Below, in pieces: positions 51,600 to 60,686 of a DNA stretch of 64,000 nt. Under the pieces are notes generated by a model. It did not search any database. It was not told the origin of the DNA and saw only the letters and a program-made list of their open reading frames with translations. This DNA comes from Acetobacter estunensis (GTDB lineage Bacteria; Pseudomonadota; Alphaproteobacteria; Acetobacterales; Acetobacteraceae). The DNA lies in NCBI RefSeq assembly GCF_019083805.1, contig NZ_JAHRDV010000003.1, forward strand, positions 248,001-312,000, written 5' to 3'. Position numbers and translations under genes: made by a program. Numbering within the stretch: the first letter of the stretch is position 1; every line of letters starts with the position of its first letter.

Positions 51600-53680
51600 T
51601 GCATCTTCGGGACGGGCAACAGGTCATAAAGCTCAATGGCGGAGCGGTTCTGCTCCAAAAGCCGGATCGCACCCGCCATGCCGGAAACGGCGCCCAGCAC
51701 CGTCGCCATCTCGCCATGCGGCAGGTTGATGGACAGTTCCAGTAGGCGGCGTCCATGCAGCGACATGCGGCTGACGGCGGAATTGACATTGTAGACGATG
51801 GACGCCCGGAGCGCTGCCTCCGCCTCCGCCCTCACTTCAGGAATGGTCGCCGCACGTTCCAGATGCCGCCGGGCACGCGCGAGCGCCGCCCCCATATCGT
51901 CCAGACTGGCCAACCGCGCAAACACCCGATCCCGCGCCTTGTTGGCGGCAAGATAGCTGTTCCACAGACGTACCTTGGTCAGACGATCATAGTGACGGCT
52001 AATAAGTGCGGAGCCCGCCTGCTCTCCGTGCCCCTCGAACTGGCGGCGCAGATCGTGGCCAATGGCCATCGCCACGCGAAAGCGTCGCGTGCGGGCGGAA
52101 GGCGGCATGAGCAGCGTGAGCGAGATGAAGATCAGTATCCCAGCGAAGAGATACTGCTCATCACGGTTGATGAAGACGACCGGATCGTAGCTCTGCTCGT
52201 TCGCCACACCCAGAATGACGAAAAAGAACACACCCGCGTTGAAGCCTACGGCCGCCGTCTTGGGGTTAAGCAGCAGCAGGCAGCCGCCGAAGATCACCGG
52301 CAGCACCATCACGGAATAAAACACCATGTCCGAGCCGTGCGGCAGAATGCCGAAATTCAGGATCGCGGCCGTGATGATAGCCAGCGGCAGACCGATCAGC
52401 GCTCCCATTCCGAAGGCCCGCACATTGTAGGTCGTGGCCGCCAGTGTCAGCACGATGGCCGTCTGCGAAAGAGCGGAAAAGCTCTGGGGCAGCCCCGAAA
52501 GGATGCACAGACCCGCCGTCATTGAAAAACCGATCAGCACGCGCAACCCGTTCAGCAGAGCGAGAATGATGTCCTGATGGGCCACGATGCGCATCTCGGG
52601 TGCCTGCGTGCGCGCATGGCCCCCATTGTGAACGCAGTCGAGGCCGTCCTGCGTCCAGCGCCAGTAGGACAGCAACGCCATGGTGCGCTCTACAAACCAC
52701 GCCTCTTCCAACGTAAGGCGCGTGTCATTGCCCGCCGCGTCCTTGTGTGTCTCACGGGCAAGCTGCTCCAGATCCTCGACCGCCTCTTTCGGCGTATCGG
52801 CCGTACCGGCACCGAACGCCTTGCGGGCGCGCTGCACCACTTCATCGGAAATGAGACCGCGTTCCAGCGCCATGGCAATGGCGCGGCTGCAATTGAGCAT
52901 TTCCAACATGGCCACCATGGCCGAGCGCACGCCCGTCATGCGGAGATGGCCGTCCGCAATCTCCGTTCGTGCAAACGACACCTGTGATGTCAGCGCCATG
53001 ATCTGCCCGGCAATACCCGCACAGGCCGCCGCATCCGGAACCGAATGTCCCGCCACCGCATCGCGCGCAATCCGCGCCACCATTTCCGAAACCGTGTCGA
53101 GCCCCGCGCACAAACGCGCCCATGCTGTGGGAGAGCCGAACACATCATTCACCGCCGCTGTGGCCGCAATGCCGATGATAATGGCCGAGACACGGTTAAC
53201 AGTGACATCATAAGCTGTCTGCGGAGCGTCGATACAGCCGATGGCGATCAGGGCGACCGTGTAGCCCGCCAGCATCGCGGCATAGGCGCGGAAATCGCGC
53301 TCGAGCGTGCCCATGATGCAGCACAGAGACAGCCACAGCGCGACGCCGCCCAGCAGCATTGCCCGGTCCTGACTGAAGCAGGACACAAGAAAGAGCGCCA
53401 CAAAAGCGCCGACAAATGTTCCGGCCAGTCGATAAAGCGCCTTGGAGAGCATCTGCCCGCGCAGAGGCTGGGCGAGGATCATGACCGTCACCGCAGCCGA
53501 ACCAGGCGAGGAAATCTGGAGCCAGAAGGCCGCGAACAGAGCAATGACCACCGCCATCCATGTCCGCATGCAGAACATGAACCAGCCCGGCGGGAAAAAA
53601 CCGCCTTTGAAACGAGGCATCCAGATCAGTTTGCGAAACGACCACCCTGCCTGTGCCGATGTGCTGTCGCCCGCTCCCAC
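51584..53680 (-). CDS. FUSC-family efflux transporter, AaeB-like
   Basis: A 698-residue membrane transporter with two clusters of membrane helices separated by a large cytoplasmic helical region, as in AaeB. Segments include FCMRTWMAVVIALFAAFWLQ, VTVMILAQPLRGQMLSKALY, RLAGTFVGAFVALFLVSCFS, and later GLRVLIGFSMTAGLCILSGL. It probably exports aromatic carboxylic acids or related toxic compounds; the substrate is not evident. An alternative ATG lies 20 residues inside (MPRFKGG). Confidence 0.85.
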   Translation of the reverse strand: MGAGDSTSAQAGWSFRKLIWMPRFKGGFFPPGWFMFCMRTWMAVVIALFAAFWLQISSPGSAAVTVMILAQPLRGQMLSKALYRLAGTFVGAFVALFLVSCFSQDRAMLLGGVALWLSLCCIMGTLERDFRAYAAMLAGYTVALIAIGCIDAPQTAYDVTVNRVSAIIIGIAATAAVNDVFGSPTAWARLCAGLDTVSEMVARIARDAVAGHSVPDAAACAGIAGQIMALTSQVSFARTEIADGHLRMTGVRSAMVAMLEMLNCSRAIAMALERGLISDEVVQRARKAFGAGTADTPKEAVEDLEQLARETHKDAAGNDTRLTLEEAWFVERTMALLSYWRWTQDGLDCVHNGGHARTQAPEMRIVAHQDIILALLNGLRVLIGFSMTAGLCILSGLPQSFSALSQTAIVLTLAATTYNVRAFGMGALIGLPLAIITAAILNFGILPHGSDMVFYSVMVLPVIFGGCLLLLNPKTAAVGFNAGVFFFVILGVANEQSYDPVVFINRDEQYLFAGILIFISLTLLMPPSARTRRFRVAMAIGHDLRRQFEGHGEQAGSALISRHYDRLTKVRLWNSYLAANKARDRVFARLASLDDMGAALARARRHLERAATIPEVRAEAEAALRASIVYNVNSAVSRMSLHGRRLLELSINLPHGEMATVLGAVSGMAGAIRLLEQNRSAIELYDLLPVPKMQWRAL

Positions 53681-53845
53681 TCCGCTGCCCGATCCTGATT
53701 GTTCGCAACGCCGCTGCAGTCATATCCAATCGGCCGAAAAGCCCCGGATTTCAAATAACAAAGCGTGGCGAAGTATGCAGGGAAACGACATGAGACATGC
53801 CCTGCGGACACGTCATGAAAACGTGTTCTCTCGACGAATCGGACC

Positions 53846-55012
53846 TCAGAGTTCGCGTGAATAGACCCGGTGGCGCTTGCAGGGTTCCGGCACGATACGC
53901 TCAATCAGACGGCGCATCGGCAGGTTGGTCTCCAGAACCCACCCCAGTTCGATCTGGCGATAGGGCAGCACATGCCCCCGGTTCATCAACTCGCGGATCA
54001 GTAACGCCGGCAGCAACGCCCCAAGAGCCGTGCCCGCCAGTTTGCGGCTCACACCCAGCAGGATCACGCGGGCCGAGTGAAACTCGTGGCGCAAGAGCCG
54101 CACGCCCAGCTTTCCCCAGCCAAGAAGCGACGGCGCACCACCGAGGTCACCTGCCACATCGAAGACATTGGGCACCACAAGCGCCACACCAGCAGGCGCG
54201 CCTTCCTGCTCGACCAGCACGAAATGTTCGGCTTTCAGAATGGGGCGAATCTCACGGATCATGCCCGCCATTTCCTCATGCGTATAGGGAATGAATCCCC
54301 ATGTGTCCTGCCACGTCCCGTTATAGAGAGACCGCAGAATCTCCCCATCCCGTCCGACATTGCGCGGATCGAGTTTACGGACCGACAGCGACCCCAGCCG
54401 ACCTTCCCCCACCTGCAACGTGCGCGGAACGATATGCGCAGCTTCCGCCTCCGGCCCCATCTCCATCTGGTAGGAAAGAACGTCCATGGTCTTTTCCAGA
54501 CCGGCCGCCTCCACAGCCGCCCCGAGATAGGACGGATGCCACGGCATCATCACCATGGGCAGCGCCTGCTGCCCCTCGATCATGATGCCGTATTCCCCAT
54601 TGCTGTTGAGGGTCCATGGCCCCAGCATTTTCGTCATACCCCGGCTTTTCAGCCACGCCGCCGCCGTGTCGAGCAGGGGCTTCACCACCGATGGATCGAC
54701 CGCATCGAGCGCACCGAAAAAGCCGGTGGTCGGCGTCAGCCCCGTCGCGGGAGAGGTTGTCTCGATCAGCCTGTCCACCTGCGCCGAGACACGCCCCACC
54801 AGTTGGCCATCGCGCATCGCCAGAAAATACTGTCCCTCGCCATGACTGTAGAATCCGGAATGCTTCGGATCGAGCAGCGCGCGCTGTTCCATGTCGAGAG
54901 GCGGCATATAACCCGTCATCCCCGCATAAAGGCGACGCGGCAGCCGGATGAAGTCCGAAAGCTGACGAAACCCGTTCACCGGGGTAATGACAAGGCGCGC
55001 TGGCTGGGTCAT
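53846..55012 (-). CDS. Uncharacterised acyltransferase (GNAT)-like protein
   Basis: A 388-residue soluble protein resembling the conserved GNAT-fold hypothetical family found widely in proteobacteria. N-terminal QLSDFIRLPRRLYAGMTGYM, YFLAMRDGQLVGRVSAQVDR (acetyltransferase-like strand pair), FGALDAVDPSVVKPLLDTAA, MLGPWTLNSNGEYGIMIEGQ, and the C-terminal ILLGVSRKLAGTALGALLPA ... IELGWVLETNLPMRRLIERI. Substrate unknown. ATG 55012 begins the conserved part with the family-like QPARLVITPVNGF; the open frame extends to 55594 with unrelated codons. Confidence 0.7.
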   Translation of the reverse strand: MTQPARLVITPVNGFRQLSDFIRLPRRLYAGMTGYMPPLDMEQRALLDPKHSGFYSHGEGQYFLAMRDGQLVGRVSAQVDRLIETTSPATGLTPTTGFFGALDAVDPSVVKPLLDTAAAWLKSRGMTKMLGPWTLNSNGEYGIMIEGQQALPMVMMPWHPSYLGAAVEAAGLEKTMDVLSYQMEMGPEAEAAHIVPRTLQVGEGRLGSLSVRKLDPRNVGRDGEILRSLYNGTWQDTWGFIPYTHEEMAGMIREIRPILKAEHFVLVEQEGAPAGVALVVPNVFDVAGDLGGAPSLLGWGKLGVRLLRHEFHSARVILLGVSRKLAGTALGALLPALLIRELMNRGHVLPYRQIELGWVLETNLPMRRLIERIVPEPCKRHRVYSREL

Positions 55013-55075
55013 GAACACTCCCTTAACAACGCGCGGCCGCGCACGCGAAACATTGACCGCTCCCGGCGGTCCGGA

Positions 55076-55936
55076 ATGGACATACCGTTGAACGACACCG
55101 CTGCCAACGTGAACAGGAACGTATCCCGACCTCCGCCCCCTCCCCGTCATGCAGCCGACGTTACTCCGGCTTGCATGCTCATCACGGGAGCATCGGGGGG
55201 AATCGGACACGAACTGGCCGTGCGCTATGCCCGTCCCGGCTGTACTCTGACGCTCTGGGGACGTGACAAGAGTCGGCTTCAGGCAACGGCTGCGGCCTGC
55301 GAAGCACGAGGAGCACGCACGCATCTGCGCACCCTCGATCTTTCCGATGGAGAAGCTGCGATTGCCGCTTTCCGAGAGGACGACACTTCGACACCTTTTG
55401 ACACAGTTATTCTTTGTGCCGGTCTGTCGGACATGAAACGTCAGGCCGATCGCACAGAGAGAGCCGAAGACGTGCTGCGTCTCGCGCTGGTCAATTACGC
55501 GACACCCGCCGCCCTCACCATGGCCGCCGCCGAGCGGATGCAGGCACGGAACGGCGGTGCGATCTGTCTTATCGGCTCGGTTGCGGCCTTTCATGACCTT
55601 CCCTTCGCCGCAGGCTATGGCGGCTCGAAAGCTGGTCTGGCGCGGTTCGCCAGTTCAGCACGCATCGCCCTTGCCCCGCTCGATGTGCGCGTCACCCTTG
55701 TCGCGCCCGGCTTCGTGGACACCCCCATGAGCCAGCGAATCATCGGACCGCGTCCTTTTCTGGTCTCCCCAGCCCGCGCCGCACGCCACATCATGGCCGC
55801 CATTGCGCGCAATCAGGGGGAATGTGTCTTCCCATGGCCGTTCCGCGTTCTGCGCCTTATCGACCGCCTGACACCACGCCCCCTGCGGGACCGCATCATG
55901 GCGCGGATCGACGCCGACCAGAAACCGACCGCCTGA
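55076..55936 (+). CDS. Short-chain dehydrogenase/reductase
   Basis: A 286-residue SDR-family NAD(P)-dependent oxidoreductase. The nucleotide-binding motif is LITGASGGIGHELAVRY, the second motif ILCAGLSD, and the active site GYGGSKAGLA with the upstream catalytic Ser in LIGSVAA. The C-terminus contains VAPGFVDTPMSQRI. The first 33 residues before MLITGASG are Pro-rich, so ATG 55175 is a possible alternative start. Divergent from the GNAT-like gene (63 bases between starts). Substrate unknown. Confidence 0.8.
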   Translation: MDIPLNDTAANVNRNVSRPPPPPRHAADVTPACMLITGASGGIGHELAVRYARPGCTLTLWGRDKSRLQATAAACEARGARTHLRTLDLSDGEAAIAAFREDDTSTPFDTVILCAGLSDMKRQADRTERAEDVLRLALVNYATPAALTMAAAERMQARNGGAICLIGSVAAFHDLPFAAGYGGSKAGLARFASSARIALAPLDVRVTLVAPGFVDTPMSQRIIGPRPFLVSPARAARHIMAAIARNQGECVFPWPFRVLRLIDRLTPRPLRDRIMARIDADQKPTA

Positions 55937-55961
55937 CACGGACAATCGGAGAACAGGACCC

Positions 55962-56942
55962 ATGCAGGAGATCATCGCCGCAGATATCGGCGGAACCCAT
56001 GCCCGATTCACCCTTGCCCGTGTCGGGAATGGCTGCGTGCATCAACTCGATGCCCCCTTCACCGTCGCTGTGGCGGATCATGAGACGTTGCAGGACGCCT
56101 GGACGGCCTTCGCCCGTCACATCGGGGCCCCCCTGCCGCGCCGGGCCTCGATCGCGCTGGCCTGCCCGGCGCGGGGCGAAGTGCTCATCATGGCCAACAA
56201 TCCGTGGAGTCTCGTGCGGGCCGAACTTCCGGGCCAGCTTGACATCGAACCTCCGCTCCTACTGAACGATTTCGAAGCCGTCGCCCACGCCGTAGCCGGT
56301 CTCGATACCGATCATTTGCCACCTCTTTGCGGTCCCGATCGCCCTCTCCCCATAGCAGGGACCGTTCTTGTCATCGGACCGGGCACCGGTCTGGGCACGG
56401 CCGCAATCGTGCGGCAGGAAAACGGTCCGGTCCTGATCTGCGGAGCGGAGGGAGGACATATCGGTTTTGCGCCCTGCGACACGTTTGAAGACCGGCTTCT
56501 AGAGCGTCTGCGCGCTGTTCATGGCCGCGTCTCCGCAGAGCGGGTGATCTCGGGGCCGGGAATCATCCCCATCTGCGCGCAGATTTCCGACGACATGGGA
56601 GAAACCCCACGCAGCCTCTCGGACAAGCAGATATGGACCATGGCGCTGGAAGGTCATGACCGGATCGCCGTTCATGGGATGGAGCGTTTCTGTCAGGCGC
56701 TGGGCTCATTCGCAGGCGACATGGCTCTGGCGCATGGCGCAACAGGACTGGTCGTCGCCGGCGGCTTGGGAAAACGCCTGACAGGTATCCTGCCAACCTC
56801 CGATTTCGGGTCACGCTTCGTCGCGAAAGGTCGCTTCGAATCCATGATGCGCCGCATACCTGTGCGCATGATCGACCATCCGGAGCCGGGCCTGTTCGGC
56901 GCGGCATCGGCACTTGCGGTCAGGTTGTCACAGGAAAACTGA
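55962..56942 (+). CDS. glk: Glucokinase
   Basis: A 326-residue ATP-dependent hexokinase-fold enzyme. The phosphate-1 motif is IIAADIGGTHARFTLARVGN, then ACPARGEVLIMANNPWSL (sugar side), LLLNDFEAVAHAV, GPGTGLGTAAIV (adenosine/phosphate), GGHIGFAPCD and the C-terminal LVVAGGLGKRL. It phosphorylates glucose in the cytoplasm; in acetic acid bacteria this feeds the pentose phosphate or Entner-Doudoroff route rather than EMP glycolysis (knowledge of the group). It follows the SDR gene by 25 bases, and may be co-transcribed with it. Confidence 0.92.
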   Translation: MQEIIAADIGGTHARFTLARVGNGCVHQLDAPFTVAVADHETLQDAWTAFARHIGAPLPRRASIALACPARGEVLIMANNPWSLVRAELPGQLDIEPPLLLNDFEAVAHAVAGLDTDHLPPLCGPDRPLPIAGTVLVIGPGTGLGTAAIVRQENGPVLICGAEGGHIGFAPCDTFEDRLLERLRAVHGRVSAERVISGPGIIPICAQISDDMGETPRSLSDKQIWTMALEGHDRIAVHGMERFCQALGSFAGDMALAHGATGLVVAGGLGKRLTGILPTSDFGSRFVAKGRFESMMRRIPVRMIDHPEPGLFGAASALAVRLSQEN

Positions 56943-56952
56943 TCGGAAATTT

Positions 56953-56970
56953 CCGGCCTGCAAAGGCCGG
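56953..56970. terminator. Hairpin between glk and tRNA-Cys
   Basis: CCGGCC-TGCAAA-GGCCGG is a perfect 6-bp stem with a six-base loop between convergent glk and the tRNA gene. No long T-run follows on either strand, so it is a weak or bidirectional terminator at best. Confidence 0.45.
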
Positions 56971-56972
56971 AT

Positions 56973-57046
56973 TGGAGGTCCGGGCGGGAATCGAACCCAC
57001 GTACGCGGATTTGCAGTCCGCTGCATCACCATTCTGCCACCGGACC
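56973..57046 (-). tRNA. tRNA-Cys (anticodon GCA)
   Basis: A 74-base cloverleaf on the minus strand. Acceptor stem GGTCCGG pairs with CCGGACC, U73 discriminator (a cysteine identity element) and encoded CCA; D-arm with GGTGATGC-like loop; anticodon stem-loop GCGGACTGCAAATCCGC with GCA; T-arm CGTGGGTTCGATTCCCGCC. All arms pair. Confidence 0.95.
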
Positions 57047-57202
57047 TCATCCGGAGTGGGCGTCATATCGCCTGCCTTTTCTTTCAGGTCAAGCCACCGC
57101 TCGCGCAACTCTTATCGATCCACAGGTTGACGCTTTTCCTCAAGCTGCGATCCTGTCCGCCGAACCTCTCGCGTCCCTTCCGGCGATGCGGCTTCACCAG
57201 CT

Positions 57203-57907
57203 ATGCGGACCCAGACGATGCCCCAGACCAATTCCCTCTCCGCTCCCACCTCCGCCGATTTCGCGAAGGCCCGGCAGATCATGGTCGATGACCAGATCCG
57301 CCCCGTCGAAGTGAATGACCCGCGCATTGTCGCCGCCATGCGTGAACTGCCACGCGAACTCGCGGTGCCGGAAGACCAACGCCGCTTTGCCTATGCCGAT
57401 CTTTCACTGCCACTGGGAAATGGCCGTTTTCTCCTTCAGCCCATGGTTCTCGCTCGACTGACGCAGATGGCTCATATCGAACCGGGAGAACGTGTGCTGA
57501 TTGTGGGCGCGGGCATGGGCTATCTCGCCTCTCTTGTGGCGGCGCTGGATGCACAGGTCACTGCTCTGGAATCCGACCCGCTACTCGCTGCGGCCGGCCA
57601 ACTCTACACCGCCCACGCCGCTCCAGCCGTAGCGTGGCGTCAGGGCGCGCTTACAGAGGGAGCCTCCAGCGAGGCTCCGTTCGATCTTATTTTCTTTGAA
57701 GGCGCCGTCCCTGACATTCCCGCCTTCTGCGCTGCGCAACTTGCGCCACAAGGCCGCATAGCAGGCGTATTACAGCCCGAAGATGGCACATCGTCCGCTT
57801 TTCTTGCCCATCATGACAAGAAAGATGGATGGGCAATACGTCGCTTTTTTGATGCGACAGCCCCGGTTCTGCCCGCTTTTGCTCCGGCTCCCGCCTTTGT
57901 TTTTTAA
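57203..57907 (+). CDS. Protein-L-isoaspartate O-methyltransferase-like protein
   Basis: A 234-residue SAM-dependent methyltransferase of the Pcm family: ARQIMVDDQIRPVEVNDPRI (Pcm-like N-terminus), FAYADLSLPLGNGRFLLQPM, the SAM motif ERVLIVGAGMGYLASLVAAL, and GALTEGASSEAPFDLIFFEG. The classical Pcm repairs isoaspartyl residues; the tolC-linked alphaproteobacterial version is often annotated the same but rarely tested. Start at 57203 or, five codons later, 57218. It lies 129 bases upstream of tolC. Confidence 0.75.
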   Translation: MRTQTMPQTNSLSAPTSADFAKARQIMVDDQIRPVEVNDPRIVAAMRELPRELAVPEDQRRFAYADLSLPLGNGRFLLQPMVLARLTQMAHIEPGERVLIVGAGMGYLASLVAALDAQVTALESDPLLAAAGQLYTAHAAPAVAWRQGALTEGASSEAPFDLIFFEGAVPDIPAFCAAQLAPQGRIAGVLQPEDGTSSAFLAHHDKKDGWAIRRFFDATAPVLPAFAPAPAFVF

Positions 57908-58036
57908 GACCGGCACATGAGAGGTTTGAAACCTTCCATTAATGTGAATGGTGGAAAAACCACAAAACGCATGGCATAAGCCCTACCGACTGTGTTCCGT
58001 GTCCTGCGGAGCCGAGCAGCGACTGAGAGAATTTCC

Positions 58037-59485
58037 ATGAAATATTCCTGTGGTCTAGGGCTGGGGCTTGCAGCCGCGCTGTATAGCTCGACAGCGCTGG
58101 CCCAGAAATATGACGGTAGCGGCGAACCGAGTTTCATTCCTCACACGTTGCAGGAAGCCCTCTCCGCTGCCTATCTCACAAACCCCACGCTCCAACAGGA
58201 ACGCGCCACTCTCCGTGCAACGGATGAGACCGTGCCGACCGCACTGGCGGGCTGGCATCCGACCATTCAGGGCCAGTTCGATCCCAGTTATTATAAGGGC
58301 TACAACAACTACGAAGGCGAGACCGATCCGACCAGCGGCAAGAAAGTCGGATATGATCGCAAATACAGCACCTTCGGTTACGACGCGATGGTCTCCATCA
58401 CCCAGCCGATCTACAGCGGCGGCAAGACAACGGCCAAGACTCATCAGGCCGTCAATCAGGTGATGGCCGAACGCGCCAAGCTGGTCTCGACGGAGCAGCA
58501 GGTGTTCATGGATGTCGTGAATGCCTATGTCGGGGTGATTGAAGACGAACAGCTTCTCCAGCTCAACATCAACAACGAGCATGTGCTTGAGCAGCAGCTC
58601 AAAGCCACCAACGAGCGCTTCCATGTAGGTGAAATCACGCGCACGGACGTAGCACAGGCCGAAGCAGCCTATGCCAGCGCCAAGGCCACGCGTCAGCAGT
58701 CAGAAGGAACGCTTCAGACGGCGCAGGCCACCTATATGCAGATTGTCGGCATGGCGCCTCCTCCCAATCTGGTGCCGCCGCAACCCCTGGTGCTTCCGGT
58801 CAAATCCCAGACGGAAGCCGTCGCTCTGGCCGTAAAAAACAATCCTGACGTCATCAATGCGCTTTTCACTGAAGCCGCGCAAAAAGATGCCGTTGCCGTC
58901 GCCATGGCAGCACTCATGCCGACCCTGTCCGCGACCGCGGCCTATTCCCGCGCCATCAACCAGCAGCTGAACGATCAGCAGGACGTCAACAAATACGCCA
59001 CGCTGAATCTGAGCGTGCCCATCTATCAGGGTGGCTCCGAATATTCTGGCGTCCGGCAGGCAAAACAGCAGGCCATGGCCGCACGACGCGCCGTCGATGT
59101 TCAGCGCCGCACCGCAGCGCAGGCCGCTGCCTCGAACTGGCAGCGGCTGGTGTCCTATCGCGCCGCTATTGCCAGTAACCGCGCCGCCATTCAGGCGGGC
59201 ATGGTCGCTCTTGACGGTGTGGAGCGACAGGCCATCGTGGGCACAAGCACCACGCTGGAAGTTCTGCAGCAACAGAGCACCCTGCTTCAGGCGCAGGTGG
59301 CGCTTGTGCAGAGCCTGAGCAACATGGTGACCGCTTCCTATAACGTGGCGTCGGCCATCGGTCGCCTCACGGCACTCGATCTTCATCTCAATGTGCCGCT
59401 GTACAATGAGAAGGCCTATTACGAAGCCGTCAAGGACAGGCTGTGGGGCCTCAACGATTATGCACTCGATCAGCCCGGCCGCTAA
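58037..59485 (+). CDS. tolC: TolC-family outer-membrane efflux protein
   Basis: A 482-residue TolC-type channel subunit. A signal peptide (MKYSCGLGLGLAAALYSSTA) is followed by the first OEP repeat (TLQEALSAAYLTNPTLQQER, SITQPIYSGGKTTAKTHQAV) with long helices, then the second repeat (NLSVPIYQGGSEYSGVRQAK, VSYRAAIASNRAAIQAGMVA) and the C-terminal DQPGR. The protein would serve tripartite efflux pumps (a candidate partner for the AaeA-like adaptor) or type I secretion. ATG 58037 gives a clean signal peptide; an upstream in-frame ATG at 57992 would not. Confidence 0.9.
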   Translation: MKYSCGLGLGLAAALYSSTALAQKYDGSGEPSFIPHTLQEALSAAYLTNPTLQQERATLRATDETVPTALAGWHPTIQGQFDPSYYKGYNNYEGETDPTSGKKVGYDRKYSTFGYDAMVSITQPIYSGGKTTAKTHQAVNQVMAERAKLVSTEQQVFMDVVNAYVGVIEDEQLLQLNINNEHVLEQQLKATNERFHVGEITRTDVAQAEAAYASAKATRQQSEGTLQTAQATYMQIVGMAPPPNLVPPQPLVLPVKSQTEAVALAVKNNPDVINALFTEAAQKDAVAVAMAALMPTLSATAAYSRAINQQLNDQQDVNKYATLNLSVPIYQGGSEYSGVRQAKQQAMAARRAVDVQRRTAAQAAASNWQRLVSYRAAIASNRAAIQAGMVALDGVERQAIVGTSTTLEVLQQQSTLLQAQVALVQSLSNMVTASYNVASAIGRLTALDLHLNVPLYNEKAYYEAVKDRLWGLNDYALDQPGR

Positions 59486-59521
59486 AGGCATGGCATACGT
59501 GACAAGACAAAGGGGTGTTGC

Positions 59522-60544
59522 ATGACAGAAAGCCACGGCGAGACAGGGGAAAACGGATCGGTCGAATCGGTCCTCTCGTCCATCCGTCGCATCCTGCAGG
59601 AAGGTAAAGACGCCCAGCCGACCGAAGAAGCGGCCGCCGAAGCGCATCCTGAACTCTCATCGGCGCACGAGGAAGAGGACGACAGCGTTCTGGTTCTCGA
59701 CTCGTCCATGCTGGCTGACGATTCCGCTCCTCATCATGTGCCAGACGCGCATACGCCGACACCACAGGAAGAACCGTCTCACAGCCAGGCTCCGACTGAG
59801 CCAGCGCCTGTTGAAACGCCTGCGCCAGCCGAATCGACCGGGCCCGTGGCGGTTGAGGAAACCCCATCACCAGCAGCCGAAGCACACTCCGAGCCGGAAC
59901 AGGCTCCCGCAGAAGAGACTCATGAAGAGCCGGCACCCGCCATGGAGTCACCTTCCGTCGAACCGGCTTCCGTCCCAGAGCCGGAGCATGTGGAACCTGT
60001 TGCAGAATCCTCTTCTGAGCCCGCTCCTGTGGAACCGGAACCAGAGCCAGTCCCGGCACCAGCACCAGCACCAGCACCAGCACCTGAAGAAGCTCACCCC
60101 ATCGAATCGCATGAGGAAGCGTCTCTTCCGGTCAAGGTCGAGCAGCCCATTTCTTCCGAAGAAGCGGTTGCACACCCCCTTGCATCTCCGGCAGAACAGC
60201 CACAACACGCAACGACCACGCGATCGGAACTGATGATGAGCGAAGACAGCAATCTGCCGGACACAACGACCGAAGCCCCCGAGCCTGTTCAGATTCCTCT
60301 GGACAAACAAACCGTGGGCGCTACGGAACATTCTTTTGGCGCACTCCAGCAGATCCTGCGCCGTAAACACGCTGTTGAACACAGGGAGAGACGAGTGGCT
60401 ATCACGCGCGGTGGAAACCTGACGATCGAGGATATTGTTCGTGACGAAGTCCGGGCATTCCTCAAGGAATGGCTTGATCAGCACCTGTCCGGCATTGTCC
60501 AGCAGGCAGTCCAGAAGGAAATTGAGCGTCTGAGCGACCGCTAA
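59522..60544 (+). CDS. popZ: Polar organizing protein PopZ (DUF2497)
   Basis: A 340-residue PopZ-family protein. The N-terminal helix (ESVLSSIRRILQEGKDAQ) and the C-terminal oligomerisation region (GNLTIEDIVRDEVRAFLKEW, LDQHLSGIVQQAVQKEIERL) are the two conserved ends. Between them lies a long Pro/Glu/Ala-rich disordered linker, much longer than in Caulobacter PopZ (177 residues, from memory). PopZ forms polar condensates that tether the ParB-parS centromere. The gene order tolC-popZ-valS is typical in alphaproteobacteria. A strong terminator follows. Confidence 0.9.
   Translation: MTESHGETGENGSVESVLSSIRRILQEGKDAQPTEEAAAEAHPELSSAHEEEDDSVLVLDSSMLADDSAPHHVPDAHTPTPQEEPSHSQAPTEPAPVETPAPAESTGPVAVEETPSPAAEAHSEPEQAPAEETHEEPAPAMESPSVEPASVPEPEHVEPVAESSSEPAPVEPEPEPVPAPAPAPAPAPEEAHPIESHEEASLPVKVEQPISSEEAVAHPLASPAEQPQHATTTRSELMMSEDSNLPDTTTEAPEPVQIPLDKQTVGATEHSFGALQQILRRKHAVEHRERRVAITRGGNLTIEDIVRDEVRAFLKEWLDQHLSGIVQQAVQKEIERLSDR
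60056..60085 (+). repeat. Hexanucleotide repeat in popZ
   Basis: Five tandem GCACCA units (last one GCACCT) encode Pro-Ala repeats in the disordered linker. Changes in copy number would stay in frame. Confidence 0.8.
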
Positions 60545-60619
60545 GGTCATAAGGGGACTTTTCCATCGTTTCGCATGGTGGAACAGGCTACCCCGTTCCC
60601 AGACCAGAGCCTTCAGGAA

Positions 60620-60653
60620 GACGCAGCGCAAACCCGCGCTGCGTCTTTCGTTT
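60620..60653 (+). terminator. Intrinsic terminator of popZ
   Basis: GACGCAGCGC and GCGCTGCGTC form a perfect 10-bp stem around AAACCC, followed by TTTCGTTTG, 76 bases after the popZ stop. It separates popZ from valS. Confidence 0.85.
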
Positions 60654-60686
60654 GTCCCCCACGCAGAATCATTCGGTGAAGAGACC

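Noticed and set aside
54077..55075. N-terminal extension of the short-chain dehydrogenase frame
   Set aside because: It is antisense to the GNAT-like gene and unlike SDR N-termini. The start at 55076 gives the normal Rossmann start shortly after.
55013..55594. 194-residue N-terminal extension of the GNAT-like frame
   Set aside because: It lies antisense to the SDR gene and has no family character. The conserved part starts at 55012.
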